Of a stretch of 64,000 bases of DNA, positions 40,801-55,690 are shown one piece after another. Under the pieces are notes generated by a model. That model was given only the letters and a program-made list of their open reading frames with translations, was not told the origin of the DNA and did not search any database. Source of the stretch: Antedon bifida. Its lineage: Eukaryota > Echinodermata > Crinoidea > Comatulida > Antedonidae. Within the stretch, counting starts at the first letter, position 1. Each line of letters opens with the position of its first letter. The DNA lies in NCBI GenBank assembly GCA_963402885.1, contig OY727096.1, positions 26,889,820 to 26,953,819 of the forward strand, written 5' to 3'. A program made the translations under genes and the position numbers.

Positions 40801-40955
40801 ATTATTTTATAATACAATAGTATCTGGATACTTCCTCTTGGATTGCCTTCCTCTTAAGCTATCCATCCAATTTCAATTAAACCCGGTCATCCAGTAGAAA
40901 TATTCACACACATAATATTAAACACTACATTAATATAACGAGGCCTACTTACCAT
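28854..40955 (-). CDS. Type II SEA-mucin-thyroglobulin-LDLa membrane protein
   Basis: Twelve minus-strand exons join in frame: 40953-40955, 35472-35946, 34964-35038, 34669-34787, 34301-34368, 33916-34070, 33706-33768, 33222-33284, 31749-32822, 31064-31351, 29348-29467, 28854-28966. They encode 871 residues. Residues 1-136 are an acidic cytoplasmic tail (run DEDDDDDDDEHEY), followed by a TM helix at about 139-158 and no signal peptide. A SEA domain follows at about 185-298 with cleavage-type motif EGSVIV at 248-253. Residues 342-698 are Ser/Thr/Pro mucin repeats. A thyroglobulin type-1 domain spans about 706-771 (QC..CFCVD, with Phe for the usual Trp). Two LDLa domains end the protein. The first LDLa lacks cysteines 4 and 6. 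The plan recalls the stem of type II serine proteases (SEA plus LDLa), but no protease is present. The first exon is just the ATG. A surface mucin or receptor role is inference. Confidence 0.85.
31749..32822 (-). repeat. Coding mucin tandem repeats in a single exon
   Basis: One 1,074-nt exon of the mucin-LDLa gene encodes about 357 residues, mostly Ser, Thr and Pro, with no cysteine. The core (about 32260-32640) repeats units such as KSTTYQPMSSSNPS and KSTTSQPLPSSS, 11-14 residues long, with near-identical DNA. Such sequence is a typical substrate for O-glycosylation and should form a stiff stalk between the SEA and thyroglobulin domains. Unit number probably varies between individuals. Confidence 0.9.
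33406..33557. mobile_element. Palindromic MITE family C, copy 1
   Basis: Left end CACCCGATTATCCG faces CGAGAATCGGGTAT at the right. Inner words GTATCGTAGGCAAAT and ATCTTCCTATGATAC are also inverted. It is related to 38621-38808. It lies in an intron of the mucin-LDLa gene. Confidence 0.7.
38621..38808. mobile_element. Palindromic MITE family C, copy 2
   Basis: Arms of about 70 bp are inverted: the left has TATCTATTTCCGAAGTATCG and AATTGGTAATAC; the right has GTATTACCAAATATTCC and CATCGGAAATAGATA. The ends are CCCGATTCCCG and CTAGAATCGG. It is non-coding and consistent with a non-autonomous foldback element. Confidence 0.85.
38956..39660. repeat. Direct duplication of ~250 bp at a 454-bp offset
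   Basis: The segment from TTACACATCATAATGATTCT through GGTCCTGAGAGGCGCTGATA and AACCGGAACCCACTCACC to TTTACGCGTTCGCACA occurs at about 38957-39200 and again at about 39411-39660. There are few differences between copies, so the event is recent. The ~200 bp between the copies appears once. Confidence 0.9.
40196..40227. repeat. Poly-C tract followed by poly-A tract
   Basis: A run of about 17 C, then ACA and about 11 A. C runs of this length can form i-motif or, on the other strand, G-quadruplex structures. They are also prone to replication slippage and sequencing error, so the length is uncertain. Confidence 0.85.
40226..40370. repeat. Dispersed repeat family D, partial copy
   Basis: Begins ACATGAACAATGAAGATTAA and contains AAAAACCCATTTTGATT, words shared with the longer copies at 41981-42270 and 44322-44590. 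It is truncated and diverged. Confidence 0.5.
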
Positions 40956-41980
40956 TTTGAACTGCTGTTACGTATTATATAAAGCAGAAATGATAATATA
41001 ATAATGTCAAGAGTTTATAGTCTGCTACTACCGGACGCCGTGCCTCTATCTGTCACAATGCACACCGATAACACCTATACGTAATCCAGAAGAATAAATG
41101 AAATCTCAATATAGTTAACTCCGGCTTTTATGTCAGTTTCTCACTCTTTTATATTTTTGTTCAACTACCCGAATTACAAAGCATTGAAAGCCTCCGGATA
41201 AGTACTCTATTGTGATCCAGTAGGGCGGAAAGACACTACAAGTTCAACACGGTAACTGCGGGACTATACGACGTTATTTATAAGCATAAACATGCTTCTC
41301 AAAATCTAAAAATAGAACGACGGGAAAACACAATAATAATGTATACACACTTGGCAACATCATTAATGATTGCTACATATCAAACATACTGTTATGAATG
41401 TTGGGTAATTCACAACAGATACGATCAATGGTATTGATTGATTACGTCATAATAAGCAAACAAAATAATATTGATATGGAATGATGATTTTAGAGGGCGT
41501 TCAACCGTTTGTCACACCAAAATAATTATGGGGTAGTTGAGGCCTACATTTCAATCTTGGCCGGTTTGATCTTTGTGATCTTTTTAGGCCTGTGTATTAT
41601 TATTTTTTAATTCAATATTTCACTCAGAGGCTCCTCACAAGGCGCAGCCTTATACTATAGTCCCAAAGGAGCCTGCAACATAATGAATATACCGAGCTTA
41701 GCAACAGAATAGAATATATAAACTAAATAGTATATTGTTTCGGTATCACCTAAATATTTCTGTATTTAAATTTGGACAAAGGTACATGACTTAATTGAAT
41801 GTTATGTGATTAACCATTCAATCAAAATAATCATTTGCAACTATTATTGCGATAAGTGCATATATGGATATGTTTAATTAGATCAACGAAACAAAATCTA
41901 ATTCGTTAGGCCTCAACACATTGCGTATAAATAATATGTAGCATAGCAAATCAGAAATCGCATTGTACAAATACAACCCA

Positions 41981-42270
41981 AAACATGAAAAATGAAGATT
42001 AATTAAATCAAACTTTGAATATGCTATTTTGTAGTTTTAATAAAGTTTATCACTTCCATAGAAAAAAAAATGTTTTCACTTAAAAAATTACAAAATAAAT
42101 GGTTAAATTCCATCAAAAACCCATTGGCTGGCAGCCAATTTTACTGTTACAGTTTTTCAGGTAAATACATTTTTTTTGGATCCAATTTTTGGTAAAGTGG
42201 ATAATGATGGCATATTCAACAAAAATGTTGTTCAGAATTATTTTTTCAGGGGGACAATACATCTTTAAAG
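41981..42270. repeat. Dispersed repeat family D, copy
   Basis: Ordered words: ACATGAAAAATGAAGATTAA, TTTTGTAGTTTTAATA, AAAAAATGTTTTCACT, AAATAAATGGTTAA, TTTTTCAGGTAAATA and CAGAATTATTTTTTCAG. The same order is seen at 44322-44590 and, more diverged, at 52140-52400. No terminal inverted repeats were seen. Confidence 0.75.
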
Positions 42271-43040
42271 TATGGGGGATTGAGGCCCATTAAAATTAAA
42301 CCTAAGAAGTGACATCTTAAGTATGTGGAGCCAGAATACAGTAATTGTAACATATACATTAATATGAGGAATAGTATAGGCCATGTATATATACTATATC
42401 ATCAGGCTGGACTAATGTACCAGAAATAAATTCATCAGCATGTGTGTGAACAGATGTTTAAACATATTTCATGGCAATTGTTATTAAGCCAGAAGTTTGG
42501 TACAGTAACATTACATTGCACATAATTGTACCAAACATAGTGTATTTATCATACCACATGCAGAAAGTAGGCCTATGCATACTCATAATAATGACTCCGG
42601 TATACCATGTGTGAAAGGAGAACTAGAAAATGTACTATATACTATACTATTATAATGTTGTATAGCCTACACTTATTTCTCATTGCCTAACAATATCGTG
42701 GCTGCTTGTTTCAGTGTGAAACACATGTTAATTTATTCATATTTATATTATCTATTGCATGGCCCAGTTTAGCAGCAGTTCATCATAATACATCTCATCG
42801 ATTTTAGATTTTATACTAGCAATTGTTTTTTATGTGTTTTTCCATATAAAGTAAATCGCATTGCGAATGTATTTTTAGATGCAGAAATCCCTATCGATTG
42901 TTTTAGACATTGCTCAACATACACGGACGGTCATTAATCATTTCACTAGCTACGCTGTGATCGTTGTAATGTTTAATCTAATAAATGAGCTCTGCAATAG
43001 TGCGGTCATACGTCATCGTGTAACATAGAAATGGAAATTA

Positions 43041-44005
43041 CCTAACCAGTAGTAGGGGTGGTGGGGATGGAAACCTAACCAGTAGTGGGGGTGGGTGGAG
43101 ATGGGAACCTAACCAGTAGTGAGGGTGGGTGAGGATGGGAACCTAACCAGTAGTGGAGGTGGGTGAGGATGGGAACCTAACCAGTAGTGGGGGTGGGTGA
43201 GGATGGGAACCTAACCAGTAGTGGGGGTGGGTGAGGATGGGGACCTAACCAGTAGTGGGGGTGGTGGGGATCGGAACCTAACCAGTAGTGGGGGTGGTAG
43301 GGATCGGAACCTAACCAGTAGTGGGGGTGTTGGGGATCGGAACCTAACCAGGAGTGGGGGTGGTGGGGATCGGAACCTAACCAGTAGTGGGGGTGGTGGG
43401 GATCGGAACATAACCAGTAGTGGGGGTGGTGGGGATCGGAACCTAACCAGTAGTGGGGTGGATGAGGATGGGAACCTAACCAGTAGTCGGGGTGGGTGAG
43501 GATGGAACCTAACCAGTAGTGGGGGTGGGTGAGGATGGGAACCTAACCAGTAGTGGGGGTGGGTGAGAATGGGAACCTAACCAGTAGTGGGGTGGTGGGG
43601 ATCGGAACCTAACCAGTAGTGGGGGTGGGTGAGGATGGAACCTAACCAGTAGTGGGGGTGGGTGAGGATGGGAACCTAACCAGTAGTGGGGGTGGGTGAG
43701 GATGGGAACCTAACCAGTAGTGGGGGTGGTGGGGATCGGAACCTAACCAGTAGTGGGGGTGGTGGGGATCGGAACCTAACTAGTAGTGGGGGTGGTGGGG
43801 ATCGGAACCTAACCAGTAGTGGGGGTGGTGGGGATGGGAACCTAACCAGTAGTGGGGGTGGTGGGGATGGGAACCTAACCAGTAGTGGGGGTGGTGGGGA
43901 TCGGAACCTAACCAGTAGTGGGGGTGGGTGAGGATGGAAACCTAACCAGTGGTGGGGGTGGGTGAGGATGGAACCTAACCTGAGTAGTGGGGGTGGTGAT
44001 GAAAT
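43041..44005. repeat. G-rich minisatellite, 33-34-bp unit
   Basis: About 28 tandem copies of a unit reading AACCTAACCAGTAGTGGGGG followed by TGGTGGGGATCGG or TGGGTGAGGATGGG. The 33-bp units keep frame, so open frames run through on both strands; these are artefacts of the period and not genes. One strand is strongly G-rich with repeated GGGG runs, so G-quadruplex formation is plausible. Very similar units point to recent expansion. Confidence 0.95.
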
Positions 44006-44321
44006 GGACCTCAGTTCTTCCACTTTTACGCAAAGTAATCTAAATCCATTCTTCAGATACCGGTAATTCATAATTATTCTACTATATATGCCTATTTATA
44101 GCTTAGTATACTATTTAAGTTCTATTAATTCTAATGAATACAATATAATGTGTGTGAAGTTATTACGTTACTAGGATATTGATACATCCCTCTTCCCCCA
44201 CCTCTTCCTTTCGAATATTTCCTTGATATGGATGTGTAATAATATTGCTTTTATTGTTAATATCTTCTTATGGGATGTTTCACCCTCTTCCGTTCTTTAA
44301 ATGATTTATTGCCCCCCAAAA

Positions 44322-44590
44322 ACATGAAATGAAGATCAGACTTTGAATATTTTATTTTGTAGTTTTAATACTGTACAGGTATTCACTTCCGATAAAAAAA
44401 ATGTTTTCACTGATAAAATGAAAAAATAAATGGTTAATTTCAACCAAAATTTTTTTGATTTAAATTAAAGTTTTTCAGGTAAATATTTTTTTTTCCGATT
44501 CAATTTTTGAATCTATCACTCTTAATGTAAAATAAAATTGACTTCTTCAACAACATTTTAAGAATTATTCTTTTCAGGCAATATATGCCG
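44322..44590. repeat. Dispersed repeat family D, copy
   Basis: Shares ACATGAAATGAAGAT, TTTTGTAGTTTTAATA, AAAAAATGTTTTCACT, AAATAAATGGTTAA, TTTTTCAGGTAAATA and AGAATTATTCTTTTCAG in order with 41981-42270. Non-coding. Confidence 0.75.
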
Positions 44591-44899
44591 TATGACGTAT
44601 ATTTGTAATTGTTGTAAAGACCGCGCTTTGAATTACATAAAGATAACTACTATTATTAATTATTAATGAAAATAGACAAATAAGTTTCTTTGAACGAACA
44701 TTATTCGTTCAAATAATTTAATTGGTTTTCAAGGAGCCCAAAAGTCTATATAAATCAGCTCTATTACGTATTGTATTATCAGTTTTAGATTCGTTTATAC
44801 TGTATTGGAAACTAATTTGGCTAATTCAACAACCTATGCGCAATGATTGGATTGGTTAAAAAGACATTTTGATTGGCTAATCTCTGCCCAATAGACCAA

Positions 44900-45115
44900 A
44901 ATAGCTCGGCTACCACTCCAAAGGTCCTGGGTTCAAGTCCCGTCACATGTCAGGATTTTTTCTAAGGACCAAATTACTCCACTCCCAAAGACTTGTAATA
45001 AGACTTTGTTTATGTAGAGCATCTTGTGTATATTTTTGTCTTGAACCTCTGAGGGTCCCTAATGATCAGCAATAGCTGGATGGATCACCCTCATTAAATA
45101 TGGTTTAAAAAAAAA
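44900..45115 (+). repeat. Possible tRNA-derived SINE
   Basis: The head contains TAGCTCGGCTACCACTCC and a B-box-like GGTCCTGGGTTCAAGTCCC, then CACATGTCAGG. The tail ends GGATGGATCACCCTCATTAA followed by an A run. The head resembles the fragment at 16025-16110. This layout fits a tRNA-related SINE; the A box is weak. Confidence 0.45.
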
Positions 45116-45192
45116 AGTCAAACCGTATTATAAGTGATACAAAAAAAACCTCAAAAGATAACAGCACACACGTATTATTTACGTACGGATTA

Positions 45193-45247
45193 TTTATTTT
45201 ACAATATCGTAATTTAGGACTGAAATTTACTGTATATAGAATTTATT
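45193..45247 (-). terminator. Candidate polyadenylation signals for the 8-finger gene
   Basis: TTTATT on the plus strand at 45193-45198 and 45242-45247 reads AATAAA on the gene strand, about 380-435 nt past the stop at 45629. No stronger signal was seen closer. Chance occurrence is likely enough to keep confidence low. Confidence 0.25.
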
Positions 45248-45628
45248 ATTATATTTACAAATTAAAACATTTATAAGTCCGAGTACAATTGCACTGTTAA
45301 TTTAATAGTTTTACTATAGTTGGTTAATCATCATTATAATAAACTACTTATTATATACGATATAGACTTATTGGTTGTATAATTATTCTATATAAATTTA
45401 CACTTACAGAGATGTTAAGGTAGGCCTAAGCTATTCGGAATAATGAAAGATAAATAAACGATATACCACCATAATTTCATTATGTTCGCCGTTGATGTAC
45501 TGTTGTGACAAAATAATAAAACATAAAAAATAACTCTAAACATTCACGTTATCCAATTATATTCAGAATTTTACATATTTTACTCTAGAATTTACATGAG
45601 CTGTTATTTTCTTAGAGATGTTTCTAAT

Positions 45629-49477
<3,849 letters not shown>

Positions 49478-51229
49478 GCTGAAATTTCTGTAAAGAAATG
49501 TAAAAAAAAACATTTAATACCATTTAATGTAACTGTTATTTTTTAACTCTATCATATTCTTAACTATAATTTGTAAAGTTTAATGAAATCCAGAAATGAT
49601 TCATCTTTTTGTTTCATTGTTAAACATTTACAATTGTTCATAGACCTTTTCTGAAACACTAACGGACCCAACTCTTCTATTTTCATTTTGATCCCGTATT
49701 GTTGTGTTGTTACAGAACAAAAAGATTCCTTATTTTAAATGCTCTTTGTTTTTTTATGTTATCTAGCTAATCCTTCATTTCAAGTATCTCTTAGACGATC
49801 CTATTGTCTCTAGATGTATTGTAGAAAAGTCAGTAAACTACTATAGCAATAGCGCGTTGTCTTTTTAGCCAATTCACAATACTGTGGACCTAAAGTCAAA
49901 TATCCAAATACAATGTCACCAATGTAACTTAATACAATGTCACATATGATACCTATGATTGCAGAATTTGATGATACTGGACAGGTAATGATAATGGCCT
50001 ATTATGTTGGTGGAAGAAATCTCGACCAAAAATCAAATTTTATTTTACCTTTAAGAAAGCATATAGGCCTATATGTATTATAAAATACTCTTGATAAGTT
50101 GTAATGAATCATTTTGAGTGTTAAAATAATAGCATCTTATTTTACCCATATTATTTTAGATAGAGATTTAAACAGACGTTATGATAACAACTGTATAATT
50201 AGCAAATTATTTAAACCGGCAACTTTTATTACTAATCTTACTTTAAAAAAAATCCAATTAGGCCTACAGGTTGTATTTATAGTTTGTTAGTTGAATCAAA
50301 TAAACAGTTTAATAAATACGGTAACAAAGTTTGCCAGTATTAAAACGAAGCCATACTGATAAAAACTGTATAATTATTTAAGTCAGTTAAAATAAATAGG
50401 TTTTTGCCCGTAATAAGCGAACGAAGACATATTAATGAAACCTGTATAATAAATGCATTTTAAAATTATTTGAATAAATTAATAGTTTAATATTGCGAGA
50501 TTGGAACGAATCTACACCTAAATTAAGTAAAACAAAAATATTTTGCGAATTAAAAAAAAATTGACCAAAATAAATCCTAAACAATTGTATTTTGAATTAT
50601 TGCTTTATTGCGTGGTTTTAAAATATTTTCTTTAGAATTCTCGTTTTCTAAGATAAGAAAAACAAATAAAGAAAAATAACTCGCTATTTCGACATTGCTG
50701 TATTTCCAAAATGTTATTTTAAATATAACGAAATATAACAATGTTCACAATGGATAGAAAATATTTTTTAAAGACACTTTCTTTAGCATGCTTTCGTATA
50801 ACAATAATTAGCAAACTGTGTCCGACCAGAAAGGCACTTTAAATACTGGTATAAGTGTTTTTAAAGTAATAATATTTAATACTTTACCTCAGAAATATGT
50901 TGCAAATTTTAAATAACTTAATTATAGTAATTAAGCACTTAAGTATCTCCTCTGGTCGCGTGTCCGTAAAGTAAGTATAAGGCCTACTCGCTTGATTTAT
51001 TTGTTAGCAGACTATTTATATGACTGGTTCTTTTGAAGACATGCTGATAGCCAATGGGATTGCGAGTTTCGTTGTTGTGTTAAACAAGTTTTACGCTATT
51101 GTCTAGTTAATATTTCGCCAAGGATGTTTTTATTTTTGTCTGCGATATTTGTTTGTTTGTGTGTTAGCATGGGGACAGCAAAACTAAATGATGGATCTTT
51201 ACCGTACCACATTTAAACCACACATTGTG

Positions 51230-51790
51230 GATGGAGGGGGGTGGGGGATATAGATCATGATGATCCCAACTTCTGGATCACTTTTTTGTTATTTTAGTTA
51301 GGCCTACAAATATACAAGAATTCAAACCCATGAAATGACTCCATCAGTTTTGAGGATCATGATCCCAATTCTGAACCACTTTTCGGACGTGGTCACCCTA
51401 CATATAACAATCAACATTATTCAAGTATTAAATATTAGGCCTAGCATTCAATTAGAAAGAAAACAAGAAATAAAGCCGTTTTTAATTGTGTATCATTACA
51501 TAATGGTTAATTTCTATATTAAGAAGGCTTAATCTCATACTTTGCCCCATTTTAAATGTGAAATCTAAAGTTATGATGATGTACCGTGACCCATCTTTAT
51601 ATGGCCTCATTATACAAGAATACAATATTATGCATATCATCTAATGAAAACCTTTCAGAAATAGAGCTGTTTTAAACTGTGTATCATTATGTAATGATTG
51701 GCTTCCATGAAGAAGACGTAACTAATACTTTGTCCTTTTTAAAGTTATGTATGATGTACTGTGACCCATCTTTATAGTATGGCCTCATAT
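51230..51790. repeat. Diverged tandem duplication
   Basis: Words such as GTGTATCATTA.ATAATG, a GAAGAAG/AAGAAGGC stretch before AATACTTTG.CC, and GATGTAC.GTGACCCATCTTTATA occur twice or more in order. Copies are diverged and the boundaries are uncertain. No coding. Confidence 0.6.
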
Positions 51791-52139
51791 AATTATCATT
51801 ATTTGTTTTCAATACAATAGGAAGATGATTTAAATACAAGTTTAAGAACTTTTTAAGAAAGCACTTAGAAAAGGTCTACGAACTTTATTGGTCTAAACAT
51901 TTTAGTTACAACATTCATTATTTTACTTGTTGTTGGCTAATTAGCTGATTTGTTCGCCATTTGTTTGTTTTGACTTCAACGGTGTTACAATGAAGAATCA
52001 TAGCATTATTTACTGTTTATTGTTGTGGTTTATTTGACATACCAATTTCCAATAAGATGGTATTTTGAAATAACAATAATTAAAGATATATTGTCTAAAA
52101 AAAACTATATATTGTCTCAAAAAAATTATTGATTAATCA

Positions 52140-52400
52140 TACTTTTAAGACAGTTTTAATCAAGTAATTCACTTTCGTAGAAAAAAGGAGAACATAATAA
52201 TTTCACTTATATAAAGACGAAGTAAACTGTTACTCTTAAACCAAACGCCATTATCTGACAGACAATTTGACTTTGCTTTAAATTACAGGGGGTTTTTCAG
52301 GTAAATATTTTTTTTTCGATCTAAAAAGTTAATAACTATCATGTGACATTTAAATGCCATATTCAACAAAATTAATTGAAACAATCTTTCAGGAGGACAA
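52140..52400. repeat. Dispersed repeat family D, diverged copy
   Basis: Contains TTCACTTTCGTAGAAAAAA, GTTTTTCAGGTAAATA, CATATTCAACAAAA and TTTCAGGAGGACAATA, in the order seen at 41981-42270. Confidence 0.6.
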
Positions 52401-54099
52401 TAATCAATTGATGAATTTCTAAACCCAAAATTACTTTCATAGGACAACGGATTGATTTACGATAACTTACTTTCTTACCAGAGTGGTTTATACATTTCAA
52501 ACAGAGATACAAATTAACGAAACTATGGTATAGATATAAAGGTGAAAATAGTAAAAATTTGAAACAAAAATGTTCCAATATTTCTATTTCTACCATTAAA
52601 TCAACTCTTTCTTTTTCGGAAGCTGTTGAAAACGAAAATACAGACAAATTTCTCAACAATGTAAATATTCTTTACTCTAAAAGGGTCTTACGTGACAAGA
52701 TTTTTTATCTTCTAGTAATGATCCTATTATGGTTTCTTTATTTCAAATCTATTTTATATCTTGTTACTATTTGTTAAGATTATAGCGTCGTCAAAACAAT
52801 TGAAAAAGGAAAGCGCGCGCACTGTTCAGAAGGTTAGTAAACGAAATTTTTAAAATATGTATCTGCAACAATAAGAGAATCCATAACAATACATTGTGGA
52901 AACGTCCGAACGTGTTTTAGCTATCTCCATAATAGTTTTGTTGTTTTATTCATATTTGTATTTATTTATACTTTTTAATCGCAAAAAGTTTTATATAATA
53001 GAAGTCGTTGTTAACACAAACTATGTTTGTTTTCACAGATTTTAGATACCGTTCGGTAAATGAAATTTTTCTGTATACACTTTTTCGAAGAATACATTCA
53101 ATTATTTTATTAGGGTCTTTATGGTTTTTATATTTTGTTATCATATTGTTCTTCATGAATATTGGTAAATTAAATTTAAAATTAAACTCCTTTATTTTAC
53201 AAACTTATTTATTATATATTATAATTATTTATGGAAACATACTGCAAATATAACGAGTGGTTCCCACCAATTTTGCAATCGAAAAAAAATAATAACTTAC
53301 TGAATCCTTACTTTAATTTTGTTTAAATAGTCAACGGGAAGCCAGAATTTTGTTAACATTTAATATTATTTATTCAATATTTTTATAAGTGAAATTATTA
53401 TTTTTCTGCTGAAATTAATTAAAACTTCAAAATGTTCTATTCAATGCTTGCTTTTATTCTTTTTCTTTTGTGGGCCTTTACAACCTTAAATGTTACATTA
53501 CATAAAAACTAACTTTAACAGGTTACATTATTGACACAATTAGTGTTGATAACATATTCCAATGCCCATAATGCCAGTTGAGAAAATTATTCATATCAAG
53601 TACCCTTGAAACGAAATCATGTATAAATGTAATAAATTCTTATATGTAAATGACAAAACATGCCAAATCTATAAATAAGCGTATTTTCAGCTTAGCGCCC
53701 TTGCTGAACAAAAGACACATCCGCTGTACAATTATTAATGTATTAACTAACGTATCCAATATGCTACAAATGAATAGAAACTAAAACAGTTCATCGTTTT
53801 CATATTACATGAACAACAGTAGATTAAAAGTCTGACCGCTACGTTATATTATTACGTAATCAATGTATGAAAATTGTAAGCGCGTTGGCTTTGGCGAAAG
53901 GACATCTTTAATTGCGTTTTGCTTTAATTATTCTGAAATCGATATAGCTCTTGAGTTTTGTGAGGTGGCAACTGGACTTTAGGACATTTTAAATTAAAAT
54001 CAATCGAAAGGCTTTATGAATGTGTATTGCAATCTGCTGCATTGTGTCATGTTTGAAAATGAATGATTGAGAATGATCAATATTTTGTACAATTATATA

Positions 54100-54270
54100 T
54101 TTTAAAGCTCAGATAAAGGCATGAATTTTAGATATAATCGGGTTAAATGCACATAATACCATTACGGAAAAAATATGAATTTCCGTTTAAATGGTAAAAT
54201 GCAGAATTTGGCAAAATTATAAAAACTAGGCAGACTTATTTTTCAGTAGTAGGTAATTTCTGGTGACAAC
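54100..54270. repeat. Dispersed repeat family E, copy 2
   Basis: Ordered words TTTTAAAGCTCAGATAAAGG, CATGAATTTTAGATATAAT, ATGAATTTCCGTTTAAATGG and GGCAGACTTATTTTTCAGTA match the block at 26240-26450. Non-coding. Confidence 0.6.
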
Positions 54271-55619
54271 GGTAAAACAAGTTAAAAATACGAAAGAATA
54301 TAAACTATGTCTAAATGTTAACATAGCTAGTATATTTAGGCCTATGTCGTACAATTTGTTGGCCTAATTTTCTACCGCACCGTTTATCTTAATTTTTAAA
54401 GTCTCTCTATTTACAACATTTGTGTACAAAAGGAATAGGAATTCTAATGTGTAATTTGAACTTTATTTCCACTGTTAAGAAAGTTTATGCCTAATTAGGC
54501 CTATGTAAAAACAATAAAATCGTAAAAACTATACATTGGACAAACTATAAAATCTATAATTTTTGGAATGTATGATCAATAAAATGGTTTGCCCGCACCT
54601 GCTGACCTTTACAATAACAAAAAAATAACACGTAGAGAACCATTTCCACGTAATCTCCTTAATTGTGTGCTTACAAAAATTGAATATTTTTATGAGAAAT
54701 ACCTCATATGCCAATGTGTTATTTGGAAAGAATAGTTCAACTAGAAAGTTATTTTTTGATCTATTTCATCATTAAAATATTAATGATAATAATAATAAAC
54801 ATTTATTTGCGTTGTTTATTGATAAGACCAAATCAAATGACTGAAATAGGTGAGATTTTAGAAGTGAAAATAAGAGATAATACACTACCAGACGTGACAC
54901 AAGAAAAAAGAAACAGCCGTTACTTAACAACTTTTGAAGAAACGAGCAAAACAAATTCAAAATTCATAATAAACTTTTTCTTGAAAATAAATGCTTAAAA
55001 TGAGAATTTTAGAGAACTTGTTTTTGTACTATTTTACTTCAACTCCATTTAGGTTTACATGGAAAAATGCACAGATAGAGGCACTTATAACCGTAACATG
55101 TAGGCCTACATTATACAACCAGTTACAATATAGGCATAATTGAAGTTTTATAAATCATTAATGCAATACATTCGTCATCGAACATATTGTTTTAAGTGTG
55201 CAGCCAGCGTATTTCATCATTTATTTTTAATCTTGAATATTATTAGTAATTTTAGTTTTTAAAATAATAAGCCATGTGCTTACTTATTGTTACAGGCCTA
55301 TAGGCCTAGGCCACTACCGTGCTTTTATCCAGAGAAGACTAATTCCTGACTTTTATTCTGAAATTATCGATTGGAGTAAAATCATTTGTCAATTTAAACG
55401 TCGTTCTTTTTTAAGCGTTATTTTCCTATTAATTTAATAATTAGTAATTTATATTTTATATAATATAATTAAGATCACGATTATGTGCACCTTAGGAAAA
55501 ATGGAAACAAGCAACCAACAGCTGATCTAGCGAGGATTTCTAAGGCGGAACAGGATCGTAGTCACCCCAACGTACATACCCGAACGGCCGTTTGTGCTTC
55601 ATGCCAAATGGATTTGCTG

Positions 55620-55690
55620 GGCGCGCCTGACATCATATTTCTATCACATTTGGGGATATCAAACTTGTTGTCAAAATAGTGTAGACGTTA
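55620..55690. mobile_element. Half copy of MITE family B
   Basis: Reads GACATCATATTTCTATCACA, then TTTGGGGATATCAAACTTG, TTGTCAAAATAGTGTAGACG, resembling one arm of the family B elements near the syntrophin gene. The other arm is missing or unrecognisable. Confidence 0.45.

Larger units (their letters stand above)
35947..40952. other. Intron 1 of the mucin-LDLa gene, repeat-rich
   Basis: This 5-kb intron separates the exon holding only the start codon from the exon with the cytoplasmic tail and TM. It contains MITE family C copy 2, a ~250-bp segment duplicated at a 454-bp offset, a poly-C/poly-A tract, and a family D fragment near 40226. No coding exon is supported inside it; the open frames at 37208, 38209, 39644 and 39808 lack motifs. 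Confidence 0.65.
40956..45628. other. Non-coding region between the mucin-LDLa and zinc-finger genes
   Basis: No supported exon. It should include the promoter of the gene that starts at 40955 and the 3' UTR of the zinc-finger gene that ends at 45629. It holds two family D repeats, the G-rich minisatellite at 43041-44005, and a possible SINE at 44900-45110. Confidence 0.6.

Noticed and set aside
43211..44071. Open frames of 66-131 codons on both strands in the G-rich minisatellite
   Set aside because: The 33-bp period keeps any frame open on both strands. The peptides are pure repeats without a start context, splice signals or conservation.
44900..44955. Possible intact tRNA gene
   Set aside because: A B-box-like GGTTCAAGTCCC is present, but I could not form a full cloverleaf with acceptor pairing. 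A SINE head is more likely.
52372..53253. Paired open frames near 52.4-53.2 kb as a transposon gene
   Set aside because: AT-rich frames of 64-95 codons with no transposase or reverse transcriptase motifs and no splice support.
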